Assembly (NCBI RefSeq): GCF_018599195.1
Contig: NZ_JAHFVK010000002.1
Location: 1,062,001 to 1,126,000 of the forward strand
DNA from: Croceibacterium selenioxidans
GTDB lineage: Bacteria > Pseudomonadota > Alphaproteobacteria > Sphingomonadales > Sphingomonadaceae
Direction: 5' to 3'
DNA length: 64,000 nucleotides
Part shown: positions 47,162 through 55,767 of the stretch, in pieces
Position numbering within the stretch: the stretch's first letter is position 1
How the letters are laid out: the number at the start of each line of letters is the position of its first letter
The notes under the pieces: model-generated
Database searches by the model: none
Told to the model about the DNA's origin: nothing
The model's input: the letters and a program-made list of their open reading frames with translations, nothing else
Translations under genes and position numbers: made by a program

Positions 47162-47365
47162 ATGGACATTCAGGAGCGCCTCGCGAAGAATCTGCGTCTG
47201 CTACGGCAGGCGAAGGGTTGGTCGCAGGAAGTCTTTGCCGACGAGGCAGGACTGCACCGCACGTATATCAGTGATCTTGAGCGAGGATCTCGCAACCCGA
47301 CAATCAGCGTAGTGGACAAGCTCGCGATCGCTCTGGGCGTTACGCCGGGACGGTTGCTCGATTGA
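47162..47365 (+). CDS. Compact XRE-family helix-turn-helix regulator (C-protein-like size)
   Basis: The protein has 67 residues from the ATG at 47162 (MDIQERLAKNLRLLRQAKGW). The helix-turn-helix lies in SQEVFADEAGLHRTYISDLE, followed by RGSRNPTISVVDKLAIALGV. It is a single-domain Cro/C.protein-type dimeric regulator with no sensor domain. An upstream in-frame ATG at 47063 would translate through both inverted repeats, which argues against it. No restriction-modification genes are nearby, so it is an orphan regulator of this divergent pair. Confidence 0.88.
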   Translation: MDIQERLAKNLRLLRQAKGWSQEVFADEAGLHRTYISDLERGSRNPTISVVDKLAIALGVTPGRLLD

Positions 47366-47374
47366 TGCGTTAAA

Positions 47375-47401
47375 TCCTGCCCCAAGCGAATTCGGGGAGG
47401 A
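47375..47401 (+). repeat. Dispersed 3'-end palindromic element, copy 5
   Basis: This copy begins TCCTGCCCCAAGC and ends TTCGGGGAGGA. It lies 10 nt after the HTH stop and 3 nt from the M1 peptidase stop, filling almost the whole convergent gap. It is a variant of the perfect copy at 28208 with a slightly altered left arm. Confidence 0.6.
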
Positions 47402-47403
47402 TC

Positions 47404-50070
47404 TTAGTCTGGATTAGCCGCCAGCCACTCTCCGACCTGCGCCCGCATCTTCGGCTCGCTTTCGAGGCGTTGCTTCAAGGACGCGATCACGGTTTGCACT
47501 GGGCGCCGCTCGTCGGCCGGGACCGATTGGCTGAAGCTCTCGAGCTTGCCGACCATGGCCGGATCGCGCGAGGTGTTGGCGAGGCCCGAGATGTAGGTCG
47601 GCCGCCCGCCCGAATCGAGCAAGGCTTCGACGCCTGCGCGGTTGGCTATGGCGAAGTCGAACGCGAGGTCCGGGTGCTGCTCGGACACAGCGGCGATGAT
47701 CGTCGCGCTCGAGGTACCGGCCTTGCCGGTCAGCGCGAAGTCCAGCGCGCGTTGGGCCAGAGCCTTGTCGCTGACCGTCCCGAGCAGGCGATAATAGGCT
47801 TGTCGCTCGACCGCCGACGGGGCGTTGGCGGCGAGTTGCGACAGCTTGTCCCACTCCTCCGCCGTGGCGTTACGGGCGGCGATCGCCAGCCAGGTGGTCT
47901 TGAGGGGGCCATCGAGCGCCTTGGGATTATCCGCCAGCAGCGCCAGCCTGCGACGACCCTCGGCGATTACCGTGGGATCGTTCATGTTGCCCAGCGTGTT
48001 GAGGAGCTGGACCCGCAGCTGAGTGTCGGCCAGCGATTCGTCCGGCACCGCGTCAAAACCGAGCTGCTCCAGTCGCGGAAGCCAGATGTCGCGCGCGGCC
48101 TTGGCCACGGCCGGCTGGTCCGCTTCGGAGGCCACGCGATGGATCGCGCCCCAACGGGCGACTACCCCTTCGGCGACCACCGGGTTAGCCTCGCCCGGCA
48201 CGGCGGCGAGCATGTCGAGCCCGAGGGCAAGCGGCTGGTAGCCAGCTTCGGCCAAGGCCAGGCTGTCCCGCACGAGACCGAGTTGATCGATCGGATCGAG
48301 CCCGGGCATGGCCTTGGCCAATTGCGCGGACATCGCTGGCGAATAGAGCGTGCGGAAATAGCCGAGCTGGCCACCGTTCACGACAACTGCCCCACAACCC
48401 GGCAAGTCGAGCGACGCGCTGCCTTCGAGAAGGACGCGCTTGGGCTCGGCACCCTGCGCCTGGATCAACAGGGGCACGCGCCAGCGCTGGGGCTTCGCGG
48501 CGACTTCGTCCTTGCGGTCGCGACTGAATTCGCCCTGGGTCAGGGTCAGGTGCGTCACGCCCTCGCGGCATTCGGCCTCTGCCTTGACGAGCGGAATGCC
48601 CGGCTGAAGCGTGAAGTCGCGAGCGACGGCGACGAGGTTCGCCGCGCCGGCCTCCTCTACCGCGCGCCACAGGTCCTCGCTGGTGGTGTTGCCGTAGCGG
48701 TGACGCTGGATGTAGGTGCGGATGCCTTCGCGCCAGACGTCTTCGCCGGCGTAGGCCTCCAGCATCGAGATTACCGCCTCGCCCTTGGAGTAGGAGATCG
48801 CGTCGAACGCCTGGTTGGTCTCGGAGACGGTGCGGATCGGCTGGATGACCGGATGGGTGGTGGCGAACCCGTCATAGCCCATCGCCGTCTCGCGCCCCGT
48901 GACGCGGGTAATCAGCGGGTACCAGTCGGGGTTGAACTTGGCCGCGGCCTTGGTCTCCATCCAGCTGGCGAAGCCTTCATTGAGCCAAAGGTCGTCCCAC
49001 CAGGCCATGGTCACGATGTCGCCGAACCACTGGTGCGCTATCTCGTGCGCGCCTGCGGTGTAGATGTAGTTGCGCGTGGCGGGACTGGTGATGCTCGGAT
49101 CGTCGAGCAGGTACTTCTCGAACGTGAGGATCGCGCCCCAGTTCTCCATGGCGCCGAAGAATTGCGATTCGCCTGGGGCGGCGATGTTGTCGAGCTTGGG
49201 CAGCGGATAGGGGACGCCGAAGTAGTCGGTATAGTACGCTATCAACGGGGCCATCATGTCGAGCGAGTAGCGCGCCTGCTCGCCGCTACCCGTGGGGCTG
49301 ACAATGCCGAGATCGACGCCGCCTGGGCCCTTGGCGGAAAGCCGCTCGAAGTCGCCGAGGGCGAAGAACAGCAGGTAGGAGGACATCTTCGGAGTGGTGG
49401 CGAAGGTCACCAGCTTGCGGCCGTCGGGCAGCGTCTTCTCACTGGCGACCGGCATGTTGCCAATGGCCAACTGGCCGGCGGGGACGGTGGCGGAGAGGTT
49501 GAAGGTGGCCTTGTAGCTTGGTTCGTCGAACATCGGCGCGAAGCGGCGCGCGTCGGGAGCTTCGAACTGGGTGAACAGGCCGCGCACGGTCTCGCCGGTG
49601 CGCTTGTCGGGGTAGTCGAGCGCGAACAATCCCATGGCCTGGGTGTTGATCTTGCCCGTATATTCGATGTGGACGCGGTAGGTGCCGGGCCCGATCGGCG
49701 CCGGTGCGGAGAGACGCACGGTCTGGGCCTCGGCGTCGATCTTCGGCGTCAGGTCGACCCTACCGGTACCGTCGGCGCGAGACAGTTCGGCGCGGCCGAT
49801 CTCCAGCTCCAGCGCATGCAGGGTCAGCGCATCGACGGGCATGAAGACCTCGAGCTCGATGTCCTGGGTGCCGGTGAAGGTGAGCTTCTGCGCGTCGGGC
49901 TCTATGTGGATCGAATAGTGGATCGGCCGGGCCGTGCGCGGCAGATCGCTCGGCACGGATTCCGGCAGGGGAGCGAGCGTGACGGCCTGGGCCAGCGCGA
50001 CAGGCGCTGAGGTGAGAGTGCTGCCGGCAAGGAGGAGGGCGGCAAGAACGTTAGCGGCTGTGCGCTTCAA
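47404..50070 (-). CDS. Exported M1 family metallo-aminopeptidase
   Basis: The protein has 888 residues with a signal peptide (MKRTAANVLAALLLAGSTLT, cleaved near residue 28). The exopeptidase motif is GAMENWGAI and the zinc motif HEIAHQWFGD, followed by the Glu ligand in NEGFASWME. An ERAP1-like C-terminal helical domain follows (about 560-888). It is a periplasmic aminopeptidase, like the M28 and M13 enzymes encoded in this window. It is convergent with the HTH gene and separated from the histidine kinase gene by 65 bp. Confidence 0.96.
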   Translation of the reverse strand: MKRTAANVLAALLLAGSTLTSAPVALAQAVTLAPLPESVPSDLPRTARPIHYSIHIEPDAQKLTFTGTQDIELEVFMPVDALTLHALELEIGRAELSRADGTGRVDLTPKIDAEAQTVRLSAPAPIGPGTYRVHIEYTGKINTQAMGLFALDYPDKRTGETVRGLFTQFEAPDARRFAPMFDEPSYKATFNLSATVPAGQLAIGNMPVASEKTLPDGRKLVTFATTPKMSSYLLFFALGDFERLSAKGPGGVDLGIVSPTGSGEQARYSLDMMAPLIAYYTDYFGVPYPLPKLDNIAAPGESQFFGAMENWGAILTFEKYLLDDPSITSPATRNYIYTAGAHEIAHQWFGDIVTMAWWDDLWLNEGFASWMETKAAAKFNPDWYPLITRVTGRETAMGYDGFATTHPVIQPIRTVSETNQAFDAISYSKGEAVISMLEAYAGEDVWREGIRTYIQRHRYGNTTSEDLWRAVEEAGAANLVAVARDFTLQPGIPLVKAEAECREGVTHLTLTQGEFSRDRKDEVAAKPQRWRVPLLIQAQGAEPKRVLLEGSASLDLPGCGAVVVNGGQLGYFRTLYSPAMSAQLAKAMPGLDPIDQLGLVRDSLALAEAGYQPLALGLDMLAAVPGEANPVVAEGVVARWGAIHRVASEADQPAVAKAARDIWLPRLEQLGFDAVPDESLADTQLRVQLLNTLGNMNDPTVIAEGRRRLALLADNPKALDGPLKTTWLAIAARNATAEEWDKLSQLAANAPSAVERQAYYRLLGTVSDKALAQRALDFALTGKAGTSSATIIAAVSEQHPDLAFDFAIANRAGVEALLDSGGRPTYISGLANTSRDPAMVGKLESFSQSVPADERRPVQTVIASLKQRLESEPKMRAQVGEWLAANPD

Positions 50071-50135
50071 CGGCGGGCTCCGACGGTTTCCGAAGTAACC
50101 GGCCCTAGCAGTCGCCCCCCACCTCGGCCAAGACG

Positions 50136-51524
50136 CTAGTCGAGCGGCAGGCGCAATTCGGCGATCAGGCCGGCGGGCTTGCCGACCGCGGCGTTGCGGT
50201 TGCGCAGCGAGATCGTGCCGCCATGCTGCTCGGCAATCGCGCGGGCGAGCGTCAGACCCAGCCCGGCACCCCCGGTTTCGCGATTGCGCGACGATTCACC
50301 GCGCGCGAAGGGCTCCATCAACCGGGCGATGTCGCCTTCCGGAATGCCGGGGCCGTCGTCCTCTATGGTGATCACGGCTTCGTTGCCCTGGCGCGTGAGC
50401 GAAACTCTGGCGCGCTCGCCATAACGGAGCGCGTTGCCGATGAGGTTGCGCAAGGCGCGCCGCAACCAGGTAGCGCGCAAGGCCATGGCCAAACGCTGGG
50501 TTGCGCCGAGTTCGACGGGCTCGCCCATATCCTCGTATTCCTCGACCACCGAGGCGAGCAAGGCCGAGAGGTCGGTCTTTTCGAGCGGATCGCTCGGCCG
50601 GCCGACGCGGGCGAGCGAGAGAATGTCGTCGAGCGACCGGGAAAGGTCCTCGATACTGGCCGCCATCTTGGCCCGTTCCCCGGCGTCCTCGACCGATTCG
50701 ATACGCACCCGCAGCGCGGCGAGCGGCGTCTTCAGGTCGTGCCCGATGGCGCCGAGCATGACGTCCTTTTCGTCGAGCAACGCGGCAATGCGCGATTCCA
50801 TCAGGTTGAGCGCCATGATCAGGCGGCGCGTGTCGTCCGGGCCCGTGGGCTCGATCTGGCCGTCGATCTCGCGCGTGGCGGCAAAGTGTTCGACGCGACG
50901 AGTCAGCGCGGCGAGCGGGCGGGTGATCCGTCGCAACAGCAGCGCGAGGCCGCCGACCAGGACAACGTAGAGGAGCAGCGTCTGCCCGATCAGAGCGCCT
51001 AGCTGGTTCGGCTCGCGGTTGAATATCGCCATCCGCGCGACGGTCCATTCGGATTCGCCCGGACGCAGCAAGCCGGCAACCAGCATGCGCCCCTCTCCCC
51101 ATTCGGTCTGTTCGCGTCCGTCGAGCTGCGACATGACGTAGTTGTCGTCGGAGACATGCCGGGTAACGACGACCAGTTTCGCTGGGTTGATGCCCTGGTC
51201 TAGCAGGATCGTGCGCAACAACTCTTCCCGCTGGGTCTCGCGGACCTCTCCGGGTTGCAGCGGATTTTCTGCCGTTCGCTCCACTCTCAGCCGCTGCCAG
51301 CTTCCCCGCTTGCCCTTTTCGGGATTGTGCTTGGCCGGACGGCGGAAGTCGAAGCGCGGCTCGGTCACCAGCTGGAACGCCAGGCTGTTGGCCGCGATCA
51401 TTTCGCGCCGCTGTTCGGCCTCGCGATACTGCAACACGGCGGAGATGGCCTGCGCCACGAGCAGGGCGAGCGCCACGGAGAGCAGCATCTGCCCCAGCAG
51501 ACTTTTCGGCAGGAATTTGCGCAA
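50136..51524 (-). CDS. Two-component sensor histidine kinase
   Basis: The protein has 462 residues. A transmembrane helix near residues 10-30 and another near 177-196 flank a periplasmic sensor of about 145 residues. HAMP (RRITRPLAALTRRVEHFA), DHp with the phospho-acceptor His262 in LGAIGHDLKTPLAALR, and HATPase (NLIGNALRYGE, DDGPGIPEGD, GGAGLGLTLARAIAEQHGG) complete an EnvZ-like kinase. The periplasmic domain has no family I can name. It starts 11 nt after the response regulator stop; the EF-hand gene heads the same operon. Confidence 0.95.
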   Translation of the reverse strand: MRKFLPKSLLGQMLLSVALALLVAQAISAVLQYREAEQRREMIAANSLAFQLVTEPRFDFRRPAKHNPEKGKRGSWQRLRVERTAENPLQPGEVRETQREELLRTILLDQGINPAKLVVVTRHVSDDNYVMSQLDGREQTEWGEGRMLVAGLLRPGESEWTVARMAIFNREPNQLGALIGQTLLLYVVLVGGLALLLRRITRPLAALTRRVEHFAATREIDGQIEPTGPDDTRRLIMALNLMESRIAALLDEKDVMLGAIGHDLKTPLAALRVRIESVEDAGERAKMAASIEDLSRSLDDILSLARVGRPSDPLEKTDLSALLASVVEEYEDMGEPVELGATQRLAMALRATWLRRALRNLIGNALRYGERARVSLTRQGNEAVITIEDDGPGIPEGDIARLMEPFARGESSRNRETGGAGLGLTLARAIAEQHGGTISLRNRNAAVGKPAGLIAELRLPLD

Positions 51525-51535
51525 GGTGTTAATCT

Positions 51536-52300
51536 CTAATCACGTTCTGGGGCGAGGCGGCGCACATCGGCGGCGAGGCGGTACCCGCCGCCCCATACGG
51601 TCTGGATCAGCTTGGGATCGCGGCTGTCTTCCTCGATCTTGCGGCGAAGTCGGCTGACCTGATTGTCGACCGCACGGTCGAACAGATGCGCCTCGCGCCC
51701 TTGCACCATGTCGAGCAGCCGGTCACGGTCGAGGACCTGGCGAGGGTGGTTCAGAAAGGCGACGAGCAGGCGGAATTCAGCCGATGACAAAGGCACGACG
51801 ATGCCCTGCGGATCGGTCAGCCGGCGCTTGAGCGGGTCGAGCTTCCAGTTCTCGAACTCGTACGGCGCGTCTTCCTCGGGCGTGAGGGCGGGGCGCGTGG
51901 CGCGGCGCAGGACCGAACGGATGCGGGCCACGAGCTCTCGCGGTTCGAAAGGCTTAACGACGTAGTCGTCCGCCCCGATCTCGAGCCCGACGATGCGGTC
52001 GGTCGCTTCGCTTCGCGCGGTGAGCATGATGACCGGCAGGTTCTTGGTTTCAGTCAGGTGCCGGCAAAGCGACAGGCCGTCTTCGCCCGGCATCATGATG
52101 TCGAGCAGGACGAGGTCCGGCGTGTCGGAAAGCAGCGCGCTGCGCGCGCGCGCGGCGTCTTCGGCTTGAGATACGACAAACCCCTGGCGAGTCAGATACT
52201 CTGCCAGGGGCTCACGCAAGGTCGGCTCGTCATCGACCAGCAGCAACCGCACGGGTGTGGCTGTCGCTTGTGCCGCGGAAGCTGCGTTGTGGCTGCTCAT
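51536..52300 (-). CDS. OmpR/PhoB family response regulator
   Basis: The protein has 254 residues. The receiver domain has the acidic pair in LLVDDEPTLREP, phospho-acceptor D67 in DLVLLDIMMPGEDG, and Lys in YVVKPFEPREL. The C-terminal winged helix is complete (LSSAEFRLLVAFLNHPRQVL and HLFDRAVDNQVSRLRRKIEE). It pairs with the downstream kinase. Its start overlaps the EF-hand gene stop by 4 nt. Confidence 0.96.
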   Translation of the reverse strand: MSSHNAASAAQATATPVRLLLVDDEPTLREPLAEYLTRQGFVVSQAEDAARARSALLSDTPDLVLLDIMMPGEDGLSLCRHLTETKNLPVIMLTARSEATDRIVGLEIGADDYVVKPFEPRELVARIRSVLRRATRPALTPEEDAPYEFENWKLDPLKRRLTDPQGIVVPLSSAEFRLLVAFLNHPRQVLDRDRLLDMVQGREAHLFDRAVDNQVSRLRRKIEEDSRDPKLIQTVWGGGYRLAADVRRLAPERD

Positions 52301-52869
52301 CCCGCCTCGGGCGAGCGGCGATGGTCACCCTGGTGGCCGCTACGATCGCGGCGCTGAGCGCGGCGTTCTTCGCGGCTCAGGGTTCCGTCCTTGTTGGCAT
52401 CGGCGCTATCGAAGCGTGTCAGCGCCGCCGAGGCGAACTCGGCCTGGGTCACCGACCCGTCGCCATCGGCGTCCGCATTCCGTGCGAGGCCGAAGCCCAT
52501 CGATCCCGGCCCGCCGGCTCCCCGGCGGCCCATGCGAGGGCCTGGACGCTGGTCACCGTCAGCGCGTGCCTGGCGCACCTCGCGCCGCTCGTCGCCGCGG
52601 GCGGCGAATTCCTCGGGACTGATTGCCCCGTCGTGATTGCTGTCGATCCGGTCGAACGCCAACTTCTCGCGCGCATCACGGTCGGCTTGGTTGAGTACGC
52701 CGTCCTTGTTCGCGTCCATGCGAGTGAAGGCTTCGTTGGTCCGCTGCTCCACATCGGCGCGGGTCATCGGTGGGCGGGGTTCCCGCTTCGGCGCTTCCTG
52801 CGCGAAAGCAACGCCGCCGGCAGCAAGGGCCGCAACCGCGGCAAGCGAAAAGCTGAGCGTCTTGCGCAT
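52297..52869 (-). CDS. Exported EF-hand protein, first gene of a two-component operon
   Basis: The protein has 190 residues with a signal peptide (MRKTLSFSLAAVAALAAGGV, cleaved near AFA-Q). Four EF-hand loops can be read: DANKDGVLNQAD (52-63), DSNHDGAISPEE (76-87), DADGDGSVTQAE (133-144) and DANKDGTLSREE (157-168). Basic, Gly-rich linkers lie between pairs. It presumably binds calcium in the periplasm. Its stop overlaps the response regulator start, so the three genes form one operon and the protein may relate to the signal sensed by the kinase. Confidence 0.9.
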   Translation of the reverse strand: MRKTLSFSLAAVAALAAGGVAFAQEAPKREPRPPMTRADVEQRTNEAFTRMDANKDGVLNQADRDAREKLAFDRIDSNHDGAISPEEFAARGDERREVRQARADGDQRPGPRMGRRGAGGPGSMGFGLARNADADGDGSVTQAEFASAALTRFDSADANKDGTLSREERRAQRRDRSGHQGDHRRSPEAG

Positions 52870-53066
52870 CAAGCATACTCCCATGTCGGTCTGAGTGAGC
52901 AACGGGGCGCCGACCTGAAGGGAAGCAGAGGACTCGGCGCCCCGCTACCCATGAATTGTGTTTTACCAATGCTATGTCGCATGGGTTTGCCGGGAGAGGC
53001 AAAAAGTGTCGCAATTTGTCGCGCGCGGGAGGCGGCGTTCATCCCTTCGAAAGCGCGCGCCGCTTC

Positions 53067-53471
53067 TCAACGCGGACGGCCCTGGGTTCCGATGCCCGGA
53101 GTGACGAAGACCCCGGTCGCCTCACCATGAACGTCGGCAGTGTGCCACACGCCGGGCGGATTGATCGCGTATTCGCCGGGAGAAAGCGTGGTCCGCACGG
53201 GCTCGCCGTCGATCTCCTGAATCAAGGTGATGCTGCCTTCGGTGCAGATCACCACTTCGGCACCCGCGGGATGCATTTCCCAACCGGCCCAGTCCTCGGT
53301 GAAATGAAAACAGGAAACGAGCCGCCCATCGGTTCCATCATCGGCATGGCGCGCGCCGTAGTCCATGTACCACTGCATGGCCCGCTCATCGCGTGGGAAC
53401 TCGGGCTGTGGAACCGCGGTACCGCCGTTGCCGAGGTGGATCGGATGCGTTTGAATATTCGTCCCAGCCAT
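53067..53471 (-). CDS. Single-domain cupin protein
   Basis: The protein has 134 residues. The cupin metal motif 1 region is WEMHPAGAEVVICTEG (about 65-80) and motif 2 is PGEYAINPPGVWHTADVHGE (about 97-116). The start ATG at 53471 follows GAGGAGGAG; a TTG 6 nt upstream is possible. It lies 15 nt after the VOC gene and is probably cotranscribed. The enzymatic or binding role is unknown. Confidence 0.85.
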   Translation of the reverse strand: MAGTNIQTHPIHLGNGGTAVPQPEFPRDERAMQWYMDYGARHADDGTDGRLVSCFHFTEDWAGWEMHPAGAEVVICTEGSITLIQEIDGEPVRTTLSPGEYAINPPGVWHTADVHGEATGVFVTPGIGTQGRPR

Positions 53472-53486
53472 GGCCAACGCTCCTCC

Positions 53487-53858
53487 TCAGCCCCGAAACA
53501 CGTAAGCGACCAGCTTGTTGCCGTCCGGGTCGCGGAAATAGGCACCGTAGAACTGCTCGCCCCGCGGCCCGGGAGGGCCTTCGTCCTTGCCGCCGTTGGC
53601 AAGGGCGAAGTCGTAGATCTGATGGACTTGCTCCTCCCGCTCTGCCGGGAAGCCGAACATCGATCCGTTGCCGACCGTCGCGGGCTCACCATCGTAGGGC
53701 GTGATGACGCTCATCATCGCACCTTTTTCCGGAGTTCCCCAGGCAACAGTCCGCTCCGTCGTGAACAATTGCCCATGACCGAGAATCCTGGCGATCTCGC
53801 CATAGAAGGCGGCTGAACGCGCCAGATCGTTGGTGCCCACGGTAACGTAACCGATCAT
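53487..53858 (-). CDS. VOC (glyoxalase/extradiol) superfamily protein
   Basis: The protein has 123 residues with the paired beta-alpha-beta-beta-beta modules of the vicinal oxygen chelate fold. MIGYVTVGTNDLARSAAFYG opens it and YFRDPDGNKLVAYVFRG closes it. These proteins bind a metal and act in glyoxalase, isomerase or resistance reactions; the substrate here is unknown. It is the first gene of a VOC-cupin pair. Confidence 0.88.
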   Translation of the reverse strand: MIGYVTVGTNDLARSAAFYGEIARILGHGQLFTTERTVAWGTPEKGAMMSVITPYDGEPATVGNGSMFGFPAEREEQVHQIYDFALANGGKDEGPPGPRGEQFYGAYFRDPDGNKLVAYVFRG

Positions 53859-53918
53859 GATCGCACTCTCCCCTTTGCGACTCGACTCGGTGAGAACATT
53901 AGGAGAACAACTCCTACT

Positions 53919-55739
53919 TTACAAGGGCGTACAGGCATCCTCCAGCCACGCCAGCGCCTCGCCTTCGAGTTGCGGAGCCAGCACTTCGCGGACCCGCGCG
54001 TGGTAGGCATTCCACCACTCCACCTCGGCCGGCGACAAGAGCGAGCGTTCGACCAGCGCCTTGTCGATAGGCGCGAGGGTCAGCGTCTCGAACCCGAGCC
54101 AGTCGCCTTCGCTCCCGGCAATCGTGCGTTCCTCGACCAGCACCAGGTTCTCGATGCGGATGCCGTACTCGCCAGTCTTGTAGTAACCGGGCTCGTTCGA
54201 GAGGATCATGCCTGCGAGCAGTTCCTGGTCGGTTCCGGCCTGGCCCCCACGCGCCTTGGCGATGCGTTGCGGCCCCTCGTGCACCGCCAGGAAGCTGCCG
54301 ACACCGTGGCCGGTGCCGTGGGCATAGTCCACGCCCGCTTCCCACAGAAACTGTCGGGCGAGCGTGTCGAGTTGAGATCCCGCTGTTCCCGCCGGGAAGG
54401 TCTGTGTGGCGAGGCGGATGTGGCCCTTGAGCACCCGCGTGTTGCGGTCGCGGACTTCCGCCGGCGCTTCGCCGGGGCCGATCCATACCGTGCGGGTGAT
54501 GTCGGTCGTCCCGTCAGGGTACTGCCCGCCGGAATCCACCAGGAAGACGCTGCCCGGCTCGAGCTTGCGGTTGGTTTCCTCGCTCACGCGGTAGTGGACG
54601 ATCGCGCCATTGGGTCCGGCGCCGGAGATGGTGTCGAACGAGAGATCGCGCAGGTCGCCAGTCGCCCGGCGGAACTCGTGCAGCCGCTCGGCGGCTGCGA
54701 TTTCGTCGACCGTGCCCTTGGGGCCTTCGATCGAGAGCCAGTGCAGGAACCGCGCCACCGCCGCGCCGTCGCGCGCCTGGGCAGCACGGTGGCCGGATTG
54801 TTCCGCCGGGTTCTTGATCGCCTTGGGCAGCACCACCGGATCGGTCAGCGGAACGGCCGTCGCGCCAGCACCCTCCAGCGCGGCGAAGATCGCCGCCACG
54901 GCTCGCTCGGGATCCGCCGCGACGCGCTGGCCGCCAAGTTCGGTCAGCGCGGCGGTAAAGTCGGCTCGCGGCCTGATCCTGACGGCATTGCCGAGCTTGG
55001 CCGAGACCTCGGCGGGAACCTTGCCCGGCTCGATGAACCAGTCCGCCGTGCCGTCGGCATGCGCGATGACGTAGGACAGGGCGACGGGCGTACGGTCCAC
55101 GTCGGCGCCTCGGATGTTGAGCAGCCAGGCGACCGAGTCGAGCGCCGAGATGACCGCGGCATCGAGCTTCTTCGTCTTGAGCCACTCGGCGACTTCGGCG
55201 CGCTTGTCCGCGCTGGAACGGCCGGCCAGCGCCTCGTCCTGGATGAAGGCGGGCGCGGCGGAAGGGGCGGGCTGGTCCTGCCACACCGCGTCGACCGGGT
55301 TGGTCTCCACCGCTACGAGCTCGGCCCCGGCGTCCGCGAGCGCCTTGGCCACCGCATTCGCCCAGCCACGCGTGTGCAGCCACGGATCGAAGCCGATCCT
55401 GGCGCCCTGGCCGGCGTTGGCCGCCAGCCATTCGGCCAGGCTGTCCTGCGGGACCGACTTGTATTCGTAGAGCCGCCCGTCGACCTGGTCGCGCACCTGC
55501 AGGGTGTAGCGCCCGTCGACGAACATCGCGGCCCCCTTGCCCGAGCTGGTGTCCTTGAGCACCGCTGCCGTGCCGGCGGAGCCGCCGAATCCCGTCAGCC
55601 ACGCCAGCCGCTGGGCGTAGGAACCGACATACTCGCTGAGATGCTCATCCGAGATCGGGATCACGAACCCGTCGATTCCCTGCTTTTCGAGTTGCTTCCT
55701 CAGCGCGTCGAGACGGGCTTCGTGGGTTTGCATCAGCAT
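53919..55739 (-). CDS. Aminopeptidase P family protein (M24B, Xaa-Pro)
   Basis: The protein has 606 residues, long for the family, with two N-terminal creatinase-like domains (about 1-310) and a C-terminal pita-bread domain. The five metal ligands are visible: Asp in VFLVDSGGQY, Asp in TTDITRTVW, His in HGTGHGVGSFL, Glu in LSNEPGYY and Glu in RIENLVLV. It cleaves N-terminal residues preceding proline in peptides. The start at 55739 leaves 28 nt to the divergent S9 peptidase gene, so their promoters overlap. Confidence 0.95.
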   Translation of the reverse strand: MLMQTHEARLDALRKQLEKQGIDGFVIPISDEHLSEYVGSYAQRLAWLTGFGGSAGTAAVLKDTSSGKGAAMFVDGRYTLQVRDQVDGRLYEYKSVPQDSLAEWLAANAGQGARIGFDPWLHTRGWANAVAKALADAGAELVAVETNPVDAVWQDQPAPSAAPAFIQDEALAGRSSADKRAEVAEWLKTKKLDAAVISALDSVAWLLNIRGADVDRTPVALSYVIAHADGTADWFIEPGKVPAEVSAKLGNAVRIRPRADFTAALTELGGQRVAADPERAVAAIFAALEGAGATAVPLTDPVVLPKAIKNPAEQSGHRAAQARDGAAVARFLHWLSIEGPKGTVDEIAAAERLHEFRRATGDLRDLSFDTISGAGPNGAIVHYRVSEETNRKLEPGSVFLVDSGGQYPDGTTDITRTVWIGPGEAPAEVRDRNTRVLKGHIRLATQTFPAGTAGSQLDTLARQFLWEAGVDYAHGTGHGVGSFLAVHEGPQRIAKARGGQAGTDQELLAGMILSNEPGYYKTGEYGIRIENLVLVEERTIAGSEGDWLGFETLTLAPIDKALVERSLLSPAEVEWWNAYHARVREVLAPQLEGEALAWLEDACTPL

Positions 55740-55767
55740 TGTTGCGGTCCTTTCAAACCCTACATAG

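Noticed and set aside
47113-47401. Restriction-modification locus suggested by the C-protein-like regulator
   Set aside because: No methyltransferase or endonuclease gene is adjacent; the regulator appears to be an orphan.
47470-50010. Long open frame antisense to the M1 aminopeptidase gene
   Set aside because: It lies wholly inside a gene with clear zinc motifs; the antisense product is low-complexity and Arg/Gly-rich.
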